This document shows, one piece after another, positions 29,701-37,914 of a stretch of DNA of 57,195 nucleotides. Where the stretch lies: positions 1 through 57,195 of IMG/VR virus record IMGVR_UViG_3300042544_000814. One strand, 5' to 3'. The notes under the pieces were generated by a model. That model made no database searches. It was given only the letters and a program-made list of their open reading frames with translations, and was not told where the DNA came from. The stretch is from a virus. The translations under genes and the position numbers were made by a program. Each line of letters starts with the position of its first letter. Position 1 is the first letter of the stretch.

Positions 29701-32700
29701 GTTAATTCAGAAATGTTATTTAGAAGATCCTGGGCATCTCCGTCAGACTCCTGTGCATCTACCTCTAGCGTTAGCTTTCTTGCCAGATCCTTGTCTCCTA
29801 GCATAGCTCCTAGCTCTGCAGTTCTTCCTGCTACGTCTCCAGAAAACTTTGTAATGATGTTTAGTACTGCTGCCTGCGACTTTGCATCTCCCATTGCCAT
29901 ATCCATCAGCTTACGCATAGTCGCTGGAGGAATTTCTCCAGAAGACATCTTGAGTTCAATTAGGTATTGCTGGTCTTCTCCAAGCTTAAGCTGATCTGCC
30001 TGAGCACGTACAACATCAACATATGCTAACTGATCTGCATCATCCTTGTACTTTGCATCAGTTGCCTTTACAGCACCGCTCATTAGTGATTCTTGAAGTG
30101 CTGGGCTTTCATTAAATCCATTTAGGATTTCCTGATTCATAGCTGCCATCTGGTCTGTAAGAATCTTACGCTCATCCATATATCTAGTTTGCATGGCGTT
30201 AGCTTCGTTAATTTTTCCCTGTATCTTTAGCTCTTTAATTTTCTTTTCATAGAACATATCCATAGAGTCTAGAAGTTCTTTATTTTGCTCTAATGCTATC
30301 TTTGCATCTACCGCTACTGCAGCACCAAGCTTTCCATAGTTTGCTACACCCTCTTCATATGCTGCAAAGCCAGCAATTGCACCACCAATAGTTCCAATGA
30401 TTCCACCAATTGCAGCTCCAAGCGGGGCAGCTACACCAGCAGTTAGAGCTCCTGCAATAAGGGCACCGATTCCTGCACCAGCGGCACCAGCACCCAAAGC
30501 AGTTCCTATAACTCCAGTATTTCTATCTACAGATGAACCACTTGCAGAACCAAAGTACCCTGGTCCTACGTTTGCATTAGCAGTAGCCAAGCTTTGTGTC
30601 ATTGCATCTTGGTTTGCCTGCAAAGCATTAATTCTAACCTGGAGTGGATCTTTCAAAAGATCTGTTCCGTTTGGACCTAGTAGCTCTTCCATATTTGCAA
30701 TTACGTCAATTGCAATAGAGGCATCTCCAGATTCTTTTGCAAGATTACCTGCCATTGATGTGGCTTGCGAAAAAGTCATTGCATTAGATAGGACTGCAGA
30801 TGTTAGCTGAGATGTAAGATCCTTGACGCTACCCTCTCTATCTCCAGAGGCAAGCTGTTTGGCTAATGCCTCTGTCTGCTTCTTACCAGCCTCAGTCTGA
30901 ACGAATGCTTCTCCATAAGTTGTCTTACCAGCTACAGCACCTAGCTCACGGTCTCTTTCTGCACGTCTTCTGTCCATTGCTTCAGATGCAGTAACGTTAC
31001 CGCCAAACTCAGCAATAGTCTGCATAGCCTCACGGCTGGCCTTCATGGTTTCTGAGTACTCTAGAACCTTTTTCTGTGCGTCATCGAACTTTGCATTTAG
31101 AAGCATAATGCTTCCAATAACAGCACCAACTGCTACAGCTATTGCTCCAGCGAAAGACCCCATAAGTGGAATTGCTATTGAGGCAACCATTAGAGCTGGC
31201 ATTAAGTCATTTGCCATCTTAGCCATTGGGCTATCGCTCATACCGACCATCATGGCACCCATCATGGCAGCTCCTGCTGCACCACCAGCTGCTCCAGTTG
31301 TCCTGCCCATGGCATTGCCATAACGCTGCCTTAGCGTTTGCTTAGGTATTGGCTTTCCGTCTTTGTCTACATCTTGATTTGCTGCATTTCTGCCATATGC
31401 TGCTGGAGCTAAGAATTGTTGCTTTGCTTCTGCAGTGGCAGGTCTTGCCTTTCCCTTTTCGTCAAACGTGAATACCTTGTTTCCACTACCAGAAGGAACC
31501 ATATAAGATGTTCCAGGAACCCTTGCGTTTTTAATATTTGTGTTACGCTCATTATCCCGCACCATCTCATCTTTATTTGCGTAAACCTTTCCGCTGTTAT
31601 TATCTCTAACGCTACCATTGGCAAGGTCTGTATAAGTGTTAAGTGGTGCTGCAGTGTGTGGCAACAACAACTGTCCCCTAGTTGCAACATCTAAAGCAGC
31701 CTTCTTGGCTACTGATACAAAACCAGTTCCAAGGTTCTTTGCACCTTCTGCAACAGTCTTAGGAGAAAAAGCACGAAGACCAAATCTCTTTCCAGACTTG
31801 TCTATTTGATCATCAGTTGGCAAGAAAGGTGATTTTCCTGGTCTTGCCCCCACAGTACCTTGAGAATTTCCAAGTGGATCTAGCGGTAGCGGTCTTCCGC
31901 TAGTGTCAAATCCTGGTATCTTAGGAACATTGCTATCAAAGTAGCCTGGGATCTTTCCATGTACCATTTGCTGAATTAGTGGTGCATACTTTTCAGATTG
32001 CTTTGCAGGAATTACAGCTTCTCCTGGTGACAGCATAGCGGGAACTACGTCGCCAGCTCCCTTTGGTCCTGGAACAGATACTACACCATTTGCATATCTC
32101 TTACCCAATAGCTGTGCCATGCTGATAGCTGCCTGCTGCCTTGAAGCTCTCCCTGGCTTTGGAGAAGGTTTTTCTGACTTAGCAGGCTTTGGAGAGACAG
32201 GTTTTCCTATTTTTGGAGCTACTTGTTTGGCAGCATGTCTCTCCATAACTTCTTCATGCTTTCTTCTTGCCTGGGCATTTACCTGGCTGAGGTATTTTTC
32301 ATCGGCGGCATCTCTAGGGCTTATCCTCATGGAGGCTAGTCTGCCTAGGTATGAGTTTCCTGGTGACTTCTTGTATTCTACCAAACGCTCGTCTATGAAC
32401 TCAGATAGCATACCTGCTTCTTTAGTGGCAACCATAGCTCTTGTAGAGCCTGCATTTGCAGTATAGAAGTCTTTAGAAATTCTTCCTAAAAGCTTATAGG
32501 CTTCTATGGTTGTTGGGTGTGCTCCGCCCTTAAGTCTATTAAACTCTCTTCTTGCTACAGCACTATCGATGCCCAAAGATTTTGCAATTTTGTCAATATT
32601 CTTTTCAGAGTCATTCATCAAAACCTTAAAGGATGATGTCTTTGACATATCATCAAGAGCCTTATTAACCATTGCATGATCAGCCTGAAGGTTCTGGTAT

Positions 32701-35700
32701 ATCCAATTCTTTTTCTGAAATGTCTTTCCGAATGCCTGCCTGCTTTCGTAATCCTTTTCGATATGCGACAGGTGAGCACCACGTAAGCTGCCCAATACCT
32801 TTTCGTCTAATCCATACTTAGCTCCAAGCTTTGTTACGAATTCATTCTCTCTTATAAGTATTTCATTTATTGGTAACTGAGTTTTTGGGTCGATCTTATT
32901 ATAATAATCTACTCTAGACTGAAACTCTTTTGCTAATGGAGCGGGGGCACTTCTTAGCACCTTTGTTAGCTGCTTAAAAGCTTTTGATTGTGTTGGTGCA
33001 CCAGTAGTTCCATCTTCAAATCTTGTGCCAAACATATTTGCCAAAATCTTTACAACTGTAGGTGCGTTTTGTGGGGTAACACGAATTCTGAGTCCAGCCT
33101 TGTTAACAACTTTCTGGAGAGCTCTTGCAGTTGATCTATCCTTAGTTATAATCTTAGAGATTTCTTTAACGCTAAATCCACCAGGAGTGTATGTCTCTAC
33201 ATATGGTGGCTTAGGGTTAGAGGTATAACTGTTTGGACCAGTCTTATTGCTTCCGAATGGACTACTTAGTCTGTAAAACTTTGCATCATTCTCAAAATTA
33301 CCTTTTCCACCTCGCATAGATACTGGAGACAGCCTGAAGCCAGGATATTCACCCATTTTATTAAAGTCCATCAAAGCATCTGTTACAGCTGCGGAAGATC
33401 TTCTGGCAACACTTCTCTTGGTTACTAGATCAATGTCTCCATACCTTTCTAGAGTGTCTGACTTAAAGTTTGGGGTAGGGCCAAACATTCCAGTCTTTGG
33501 ATCTTTATATCCATATTGCTTTCCACGATCACCAATAGGGAAATCTGTGGTTACAGCGTTATACTGCTTGCCCTTAAATCCAAATAGCTTATTTATTAAT
33601 GCCTGAACAGGAGAAGTTCTTGCATAGCCATATGTTGGTCTGGCAGAACCTGGAGTGTCTGGACCAAGACCAAACACTTTTTGCTCCATTCTCTTACGAA
33701 GGAATTCTTGTGCTATGTTTTTATTTTTAGCAATGTCAAGGAAGTCTGCACCAGTGCCAGTTTCGAATGCACTCTTGTATCTTCCGCCCTTGCCAGCCTG
33801 TAGCATAGCTTCTAGATCTGTTTTCTTGGTTCTAACGGCTACACGAGAACGTCCCAACATTGATGCAAACGGGTTACGCCCAATAGAGTATCCAGGAATG
33901 CTATCAGTCATCATTCCCTGAATGATGCCAGCATACTTCTTGCTTTGCTTGGCTGGAATTACAGCTTCTCCAGGAGAAAGCATTGCTGGGACTATATCTC
34001 CAGCACCCTTTGGACCTGGAACTGATAAAATTCCAGAGTTAAGCTTCATTGGCTTTTGTCCAGCAGGATTCTTTGGTCCTATAGGTACGTTAAGAAGTCT
34101 GGATTGTGCTACTACAGCCCTAGCATATGCGGAAGCTAGCTTGTCTACAGATGCTGCCTCAACATTGAACGTCTGGATAAGCTTGGCGTGTGTCTGGTCA
34201 AGTGATGCTGCTACAGCTGATGCCTCTAGCTGTTGCTGGGTCATGTACTCTGTAGATGTGGCTAGATCCTTTGAAGATGTTCCTGCCCCCTGGAACACCT
34301 TTGATATAAAACCAAACATCTTAATAAGGTTTGCAACACCGTTAGCTATCAAACCAAAAGTCATGAGGAGGACTGGACCAATACCAGCAAAAATTGTAGT
34401 AAGGACTACAATAAAGTTTTTTGCCCCATCGCTCATGTTGTTAAATCTATCTAGTAAATTCTTGGCAAACTCAACTACTGGGGTAATTGCCTTTAGGAAT
34501 GCCTCTCCCAACGGAACCAAAGAAACCTTAAGGTCTTCGACTGCCTTCTTGAACTTGTACATTGGAGAATCTTCAACACGCTTCATTTCTCGTTCAGAAA
34601 GGATGGCTAATTCTTCTGCAGTCTGTTGCGAAATCTTTGCAACTCTCTGTGCCTGGGTTCCTTCCTTAATGACGTTCTGGAATAGTGTAGATAGACGTGC
34701 GAACTGGAACTTTCCGAATAGCTGCTCAATTGCACGGGCACGATTTAATGGGTCTAGAGTATCTAGTGCACTAGCAAAGTCGATGACCAGTCCTCTAACA
34801 TCACCTTTATTAGCATCTACAATACCTTTAAGATTGATTCCCATCTGTAGCAAGAATTCGTTTGCTTTTCCAGATGGGTTAATTAGAGATGCTAGACCAG
34901 ACTTGAGTGCGTTAGCACCCTCAGAGGCATTAATTCCACCTTCCTTCATGGCAGTCATGAAGAATGCTAGATCTTCCATGTCTCCACCAAGCTGCTTGAT
35001 TACTGGAGCAGCCTTTGGAATAGCAATTGTCAGGTCTTCAATGGCAGTGACTGTTTGGTTTTCAACTGCGTTTAGAAAGTCAATTTCGCCAGCCAGGTCT
35101 TTGGCAGAGGTTCCAAATGCATTCATTAGGGAGATAGTAGTGTCCAATGCCTGCTGCTGCTCTACCCCACCAAGAACAGATAGCCTGGTAGCTTGATTAA
35201 TTTGAGCAAGAAGATCTGCATTTGTTAGACCCATTGCTGCTGCGGATGCAGCCATCTCCATGGTCTTTTCTACAGCAACACCATACTTTGTAAATTCAGA
35301 GGCAAGCTTCTGAACCTGCTTAATCATCTTGTCTGTTTCTTCTGTAGCAGTAAACGTATCTCCATAGACACGCTTAAACTTGATTGCCTGCTCTTCCATT
35401 TGCATAAAGGTCTTTGCTGCAACTGACCCCAGCATAGCAAGCGGAATTGTAAAACCAACCATGAGCTGACGACCAGCCCACTGGGTATTCTTACCAAAGT
35501 TTAGAAGATTTGTGGATCCCTGCTTCAGTAGCTGATTAAATAGCTGTTGCTTTTGAGCAGCAATTGCTGTTTTTGTAGCTAGGTTATCCATGTCTAAAGC
35601 TAAAGGCCGAACAGAAATGGCCTTCATAGCACCACTACCGTCACGGCCTAGCTTTATAAACTGTGTTTGAAGAGTCTTAACTCTCTCTGTTGCAACCTTT

Positions 35701-36044
35701 TCTATTGTAGCGAATTCGCTCTTAAAGAATCTACCAAAACTTTTGGTGGCTGCACCAGCATATCTGAAAGTCTCACCAAACCCTAGCTTATTTCTCTCTA
35801 GGGCTGTGGTGAAAGACTCTGCAGTTGTAGAAATGGTCCTAACATTTGCTGCAAACTTACCAGTTGCATTGATGTTATTAATCAGGTTGCGTTGGATGTT
35901 TTGGGCAGCTTTTGCCTGCTGGGTACCACTCTGAAGGAGCTGAGCATTTAGCTGAGATATTTGCCTTTGTAGGTTTTTAATTTCTGCAATACCCACAGAC
36001 GTATCGACATTAATTATAATGTCGGATCTGATATCATCAGCCAT
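26718..36044 (-). CDS. tape measure protein (3108 aa)
   Basis: Sets tail length and forms the tail core. Residues 1-200 form long helices (DTSVGIAEIKNLQRQISQLN). Residues about 220-510 match the TP901-type tape measure domain (MEMAASAAAMGLTNADLL, then AFFMTAMKEGGINASEGANA). Hydrophobic segments occur near 560-600, 1590-1640 and 1860-1910. A ten-glycine run lies near residue 2260, followed by coiled coils to about 2800. A GEAVIPA-type module occurs at 675, 1324 and, in variant form, 3030. At about 0.15 nm per residue the tail would be near 460 nm if all residues count, which is exceptionally long. Residues about 720-1320 form an unrecognised insert. AGGAGGT lies eight bases before the ATG. Confidence 0.95.
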   Translation of the reverse strand: MADDIRSDIIINVDTSVGIAEIKNLQRQISQLNAQLLQSGTQQAKAAQNIQRNLINNINATGKFAANVRTISTTAESFTTALERNKLGFGETFRYAGAATKSFGRFFKSEFATIEKVATERVKTLQTQFIKLGRDGSGAMKAISVRPLALDMDNLATKTAIAAQKQQLFNQLLKQGSTNLLNFGKNTQWAGRQLMVGFTIPLAMLGSVAAKTFMQMEEQAIKFKRVYGDTFTATEETDKMIKQVQKLASEFTKYGVAVEKTMEMAASAAAMGLTNADLLAQINQATRLSVLGGVEQQQALDTTISLMNAFGTSAKDLAGEIDFLNAVENQTVTAIEDLTIAIPKAAPVIKQLGGDMEDLAFFMTAMKEGGINASEGANALKSGLASLINPSGKANEFLLQMGINLKGIVDANKGDVRGLVIDFASALDTLDPLNRARAIEQLFGKFQFARLSTLFQNVIKEGTQAQRVAKISQQTAEELAILSEREMKRVEDSPMYKFKKAVEDLKVSLVPLGEAFLKAITPVVEFAKNLLDRFNNMSDGAKNFIVVLTTIFAGIGPVLLMTFGLIANGVANLIKMFGFISKVFQGAGTSSKDLATSTEYMTQQQLEASAVAASLDQTHAKLIQTFNVEAASVDKLASAYARAVVAQSRLLNVPIGPKNPAGQKPMKLNSGILSVPGPKGAGDIVPAMLSPGEAVIPAKQSKKYAGIIQGMMTDSIPGYSIGRNPFASMLGRSRVAVRTKKTDLEAMLQAGKGGRYKSAFETGTGADFLDIAKNKNIAQEFLRKRMEQKVFGLGPDTPGSARPTYGYARTSPVQALINKLFGFKGKQYNAVTTDFPIGDRGKQYGYKDPKTGMFGPTPNFKSDTLERYGDIDLVTKRSVARRSSAAVTDALMDFNKMGEYPGFRLSPVSMRGGKGNFENDAKFYRLSSPFGSNKTGPNSYTSNPKPPYVETYTPGGFSVKEISKIITKDRSTARALQKVVNKAGLRIRVTPQNAPTVVKILANMFGTRFEDGTTGAPTQSKAFKQLTKVLRSAPAPLAKEFQSRVDYYNKIDPKTQLPINEILIRENEFVTKLGAKYGLDEKVLGSLRGAHLSHIEKDYESRQAFGKTFQKKNWIYQNLQADHAMVNKALDDMSKTSSFKVLMNDSEKNIDKIAKSLGIDSAVARREFNRLKGGAHPTTIEAYKLLGRISKDFYTANAGSTRAMVATKEAGMLSEFIDERLVEYKKSPGNSYLGRLASMRISPRDAADEKYLSQVNAQARRKHEEVMERHAAKQVAPKIGKPVSPKPAKSEKPSPKPGRASRQQAAISMAQLLGKRYANGVVSVPGPKGAGDVVPAMLSPGEAVIPAKQSEKYAPLIQQMVHGKIPGYFDSNVPKIPGFDTSGRPLPLDPLGNSQGTVGARPGKSPFLPTDDQIDKSGKRFGLRAFSPKTVAEGAKNLGTGFVSVAKKAALDVATRGQLLLPHTAAPLNTYTDLANGSVRDNNSGKVYANKDEMVRDNERNTNIKNARVPGTSYMVPSGSGNKVFTFDEKGKARPATAEAKQQFLAPAAYGRNAANQDVDKDGKPIPKQTLRQRYGNAMGRTTGAAGGAAGAAMMGAMMVGMSDSPMAKMANDLMPALMVASIAIPLMGSFAGAIAVAVGAVIGSIMLLNAKFDDAQKKVLEYSETMKASREAMQTIAEFGGNVTASEAMDRRRAERDRELGAVAGKTTYGEAFVQTEAGKKQTEALAKQLASGDREGSVKDLTSQLTSAVLSNAMTFSQATSMAGNLAKESGDASIAIDVIANMEELLGPNGTDLLKDPLQVRINALQANQDAMTQSLATANANVGPGYFGSASGSSVDRNTGVIGTALGAGAAGAGIGALIAGALTAGVAAPLGAAIGGIIGTIGGAIAGFAAYEEGVANYGKLGAAVAVDAKIALEQNKELLDSMDMFYEKKIKELKIQGKINEANAMQTRYMDERKILTDQMAAMNQEILNGFNESPALQESLMSGAVKATDAKYKDDADQLAYVDVVRAQADQLKLGEDQQYLIELKMSSGEIPPATMRKLMDMAMGDAKSQAAVLNIITKFSGDVAGRTAELGAMLGDKDLARKLTLEVDAQESDGDAQDLLNNISELTRLGQVIPAKVAVDFYLANSAAYNKFNKLMDTINEKKPKTIKAVLEIAPELKGKISKEDEAYFNTLSEDDKVVYTKTLVSQLYVPEADIIASEDYQKWLTEDVTIDGYKYGGKQYAGMSDSVKVGYYRAHEAFKATQGSAAAAPKTPGGGGGGGGGGRNEPLDDPLSRLKEIRDSRINAKGGKKELMRLLGGNKDITRFTGMEQLLTQKGGSSEFVDYLMGLDEADQKKFFKTNKKTGAITLTDQGTATKKAFNEIALGEFQNGMARVTVDVNNQNVALQRLVASGMSVSEAYAAVEDTAFAAAVATKDLSNEELKKITEEAKRAEKALRQFEAVRTLREDVTNENRDLRVTERFAQGATKFDFAQQQAILEDSNLREIYGQYLAGEINTLPQEFKTRLEQVVNSLEFKEGLFTDGLNKAMDKFAAEERAIDIKAELSIVGDRKIAEVAQNDIALLQYQIDDYQAGLQEIAWKEEEISKSYEKKYEALDRIEEVNQRITAQQQKQLGLADALSRGDIAAAARAAQEMRDQSARDALSSQRDALERAQKLQTDALLSKSGMTRQQLDDKILVNQKKIFEIEESRLEPAQENIRKAEAAASLAKQDLKVAGKTRLEWDQISNGIELARTSSEEYTKAINGGLTVVKDIEDYYNTKPSDRQSNVQTLFTNEQNAATNAKFNQKPVAVATGGPSSGGGSDSDNGDGQDEDSVPDTTKNVNVPSGVDTTTLAGILAASSMNFPTSGADAARNATLYGGDAVKRDNFQPSGADAAAAAAQAKREDILKNSLGKTKNNPIIAAALTAGSSETSPQTLKVPANSFFKVPVGSTVYSVKRFGASYVLKYGKKPGSIVYSNGKTGAWSTSKPGGAFGNVKQALDNILRVESPQGIHKDHYKTFPADSIGFSSGGLMATRFVSKGSDTIPAMLTPGEFVMSKYGVENFGADKLKAVNNGTYNGDSMYNYEVNVNVQTDSNPDQIARAVMNQIKHIDSQRIRGNKF
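31980..32075 (-). repeat. tape measure GEAVIPA module, copy 2
   Basis: Encodes residues 1324-1355, beginning VPGPKGAGD and containing AMLSPGEAVIPAKQS. It repeats copy 1 at 33927-34022 almost exactly at protein level, while the DNA differs at many third codon positions, so the duplication is old and under selection. Confidence 0.85.
33927..34022 (-). repeat. tape measure GEAVIPA module, copy 1
   Basis: Encodes residues 675-706, beginning VPGPKGAGD and containing AMLSPGEAVIPAKQS. With copy 2 it brackets a segment of about 620 residues that does not resemble tape measure sequence. Confidence 0.85.
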
Positions 36045-36085
36045 TCATCAGCACCTCCTTTTATATACTATTTTAAATTATTAAA

Positions 36086-36397
36086 TTATCGAGCTGGTCC
36101 GCCGAATAGCGAACTATTTCCCGATGCCTCTTCAACAATCTTGTAGACTGTTGGTAGGTCAAGCAGGTCTTCCAGGACAGAGATATCCTCTGCCAACTCT
36201 GGCTTAAACTGCTTCATAGCAATCTGGACACACTCAAGCAAAAGGTTCATCGACTTGTCGTTGTCTTCTGCTACTTCCTGAATTGCCTGGAACTTTGCCA
36301 AAAACGGCCTAAGAAGAGAAATCTTCAAAGGACGGATTTCGATTTTTTGACCATCTAGTAGTGTAACTACCTTGTCTTCATTTACTGTAACTGCCAT
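36086..36397 (-). CDS. tail assembly chaperone, short G-type paralogue
   Basis: A 103-residue protein between the fused chaperone gene and the tape measure. It aligns along its length with the first 95 residues of the upstream 227-residue chaperone (shared LxDG, PLKI, LR-F, LxEC-IAM-Q, LEDxxDL and YxI motifs). I start at ATG 36397 because GGAAA precedes it and because the earlier in-frame ATG at 36436 overlaps a TGC-TATAAT element. It ends in FGGPAR. The usual arrangement is a G/GT frameshift pair; here the short form is a separate gene. Confidence 0.75.
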   Translation of the reverse strand: MAVTVNEDKVVTLLDGQKIEIRPLKISLLRPFLAKFQAIQEVAEDNDKSMNLLLECVQIAMKQFKPELAEDISVLEDLLDLPTVYKIVEEASGNSSLFGGPAR

Positions 36398-36434
36398 TGT
36401 TTTTTGGTTTCCTTTCCCATATTGGGGCTTAACC

Positions 36435-36443
36435 ATTATAGCA
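36435..36443 (-). promoter_or_regulatory. extended -10 (TGC-TATAAT) before the short chaperone and tape measure
   Basis: TGC-TATAAT in the gap between the two chaperone genes. The predicted transcript would start near 36428, leaving a leader of about 31 bases before ATG 36397. It would give extra expression of the short chaperone, the tape measure and the tail-tip genes. Confidence 0.5.
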
Positions 36444-36459
36444 CAGAGATACCTTATTT

Positions 36460-37143
36460 TTACTCAACTTTTTCGTAGCTTAGCCCCATGCCAATTCCAA
36501 AACCAGCCTTTTGGGCATTAGCACCCTGCAGGGCAACCACATCGTTAGAATCCTTTGCCTGACCGCCACTAAACACTCTGGCCTTCATCTCTTCCCAGGC
36601 ATTAGCTTTATCTCTTCCAGACTCCTTGTCAAGATCAACGCCTTGGATGGCTGCATGAAACTTTTTATTGTCATAATCCATCTCTCGTTTTACTTCAAGA
36701 GCAGCCATGAGCTCTGGCATTGATAGACTTATTTCGAGCTCTTCGTAGTCTCTCCAAATACCCAGCAAGAATAGTTCCGACTCTAGCTTGGCTAGATCTA
36801 GCTTTTCCCACTCCGATCCACTTTCCACAGCATCCTTCTTTACGTCAGGGCTGTCCTTCTTTACTTTTACTCCTGCAGCAACATCTATGATTTCGTAAAT
36901 TGTTTTTAAATCTACCATATCTTCTAGATCAAATATTGTTTGAATCGATGGGTGGTATTGCTGCATTGCAATCCTTGCACATTCTGATAAAAAGAATATT
37001 GCCTCTTCGTCATTCTTTGCAGTCTTGACAAACTCAAAGGCATCCATAAACTCTCTTAAATACTTTATCTTAAGTGGAGTAAGGTACACCAAAGTACCGT
37101 CTATAAGCCTTATAGTTTTTGAATCATATACCCTGGTAGCCAT
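36460..37143 (-). CDS. tail assembly chaperone, in-frame G-T fusion
   Basis: A 227-residue protein just before the tape measure region. Residues 1-95 match the short chaperone encoded downstream. A charged linker (VKVKKDSPDVKKDAVESG, about 96-113) joins a T-like C-terminal part (LDLAKLESELFLLGIWRDY, then MPELMAALEVKREMDYDNKKFHAA) that in other siphophages is reached only by a ribosomal frameshift. Here both halves share one frame. The ATG lies six bases after TGA-TACAAT, consistent with leaderless expression, and a strong terminator precedes it. Confidence 0.78.
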   Translation of the reverse strand: MATRVYDSKTIRLIDGTLVYLTPLKIKYLREFMDAFEFVKTAKNDEEAIFFLSECARIAMQQYHPSIQTIFDLEDMVDLKTIYEIIDVAAGVKVKKDSPDVKKDAVESGSEWEKLDLAKLESELFLLGIWRDYEELEISLSMPELMAALEVKREMDYDNKKFHAAIQGVDLDKESGRDKANAWEEMKARVFSGGQAKDSNDVVALQGANAQKAGFGIGMGLSYEKVE

Positions 37144-37149
37144 CCTACT

Positions 37150-37158
37150 ATTGTATCA
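37150..37158 (-). promoter_or_regulatory. extended -10 (TGA-TACAAT), leaderless promoter for the fused chaperone
   Basis: TGA-TACAAT then AGTAGG then ATG. The predicted transcript starts at the start codon of the fused chaperone. It directly follows the T-run of the terminator after the tail tube gene, so a new transcription unit begins here. Confidence 0.55.
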
Positions 37159-37194
37159 AAAAGAAACCGCCCTAGCAGTTAAACTAGGGCGGTT
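37158..37194 (-). terminator. strong rho-independent terminator after the tail tube gene
   Basis: A perfect 11-base-pair stem (AACCGCCCTAG with its complement CTAGGGCGGTT) with an eight-base loop, followed on the minus strand by TTCTTTTT. It lies 20 bases past the tail tube stop and would stop or attenuate transcription of the abundant head/tail-tube message before the tail-assembly genes. Confidence 0.85.
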
Positions 37195-37213
37195 CTCAGT
37201 ATTAAGTTATGAT

Positions 37214-37840
37214 TTAGGACTCTGGAGTCACTGTGCGGTCTACGATCTTACCGTAAGAAGCACTGTCGTTTGGAAGCAAGCGGAAGCTTACCTCAAACAT
37301 TGTTGCCTCGTCACGCTTTGCAGATACTGTAACGCTCTCGATAGAGAGGGCACGGTATGCAACGTAGATACGCTCTAGCTCAGAACCAATAGCACAGTCA
37401 CCTGTACCAGGACCAACTGCAACTAGACCACGCTCAACTGGGCACTCACCGATGTCACCTGCGGACAGGTTCATGGTTGGGTTACCAGCTACTGTGGATA
37501 GGTCAGCGTCCTTACCAGCTAGCGAGAACAGCAAGTTCTCTAGGGTTGACTCAGCAAAAGCAGTATTCAGGTTAACCTGCATACCCTGCTTGTAAAGCTT
37601 AGCCACGTCTAGAACCTGGTCAACCTGTACTTCACCGAAGTCAGGCTGGAACTGGATCTCTAGACCGTTCATTGTGTAACCAACGTTACGGAAGCTAACG
37701 TCGTCAGATAGAGTTTCCACATATCTTTCGCCACTTACGTACGCTGGCAAATCAGCGTCGGTAAGGTTACCGTCTTCGAAAGTGAAGAGAGCTGCTGCAC
37801 CAACAATAATGTTGGAGCTTGAACCACGTGTATATGCCAT
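37214..37840 (-). CDS. major tail (tube) protein
   Basis: A 208-residue protein between the tail terminator gene and the chaperones, the normal position for the tube subunit. It is beta-rich with the N-terminal GAAALFTFEDG strand and a central region around GLEIQFQPDFGEVQVDQV followed by ALSIESVTVSAKRDEATMFEVSF, which fits the tube fold. The ATG at 37840 has AGAGGTG at good distance; an ATG three codons upstream lacks it. A strong terminator follows, as expected for a highly expressed gene. Confidence 0.85.
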   Translation of the reverse strand: MAYTRGSSSNIIVGAAALFTFEDGNLTDADLPAYVSGERYVETLSDDVSFRNVGYTMNGLEIQFQPDFGEVQVDQVLDVAKLYKQGMQVNLNTAFAESTLENLLFSLAGKDADLSTVAGNPTMNLSAGDIGECPVERGLVAVGPGTGDCAIGSELERIYVAYRALSIESVTVSAKRDEATMFEVSFRLLPNDSASYGKIVDRTVTPES

Positions 37841-37900
37841 AATTTTCACCTCTTTTTTTAGTTTTATGGATTAAAAAAAGGCGTTTGTTTCCTCATGCCA

Positions 37901-37909
37901 ATTATAGCA
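37901..37909 (-). promoter_or_regulatory. extended -10 (TGC-TATAAT) for the tail tube gene
   Basis: TGC-TATAAT just past the tail terminator stop. The predicted start near 37894 gives a leader of about 54 bases that ends in AGAGGTG before the tail tube ATG. With the terminator at 37158-37194 the tube gene forms its own small transcription unit. Confidence 0.55.
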
Positions 37910-37914
37910 CGGTT

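Noticed and set aside
33400-33460. A GDID motif in the tape measure insert that hints at a nucleotidyltransferase
   Set aside because: The preceding Gly-Ser motif and third carboxylate strand of that superfamily are not visible. One short motif is not enough.
33922-35196. A 424-codon plus-strand open frame
   Set aside because: It lies wholly antisense to the tape measure gene, its translation is Ser/Ala/Pro-biased with no domain, and it has no convincing start context. The minus frame carries clear tape measure motifs.
36830-36885. Possible frameshift signal in the fused chaperone (A-rich stretch at GTAAAAGTAAAGAAG)
   Set aside because: The fusion is already in one frame. A -1 shift here would end a few codons later, but I see no standard slippery heptamer with a downstream structure, so I do not claim frameshifting.
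37861-37890. T-rich stretch with a GGC/GCC pair in the tail tube leader as a possible terminator
   Set aside because: Only a three-base stem can form, and it would lie between promoter and start codon of a highly expressed gene.
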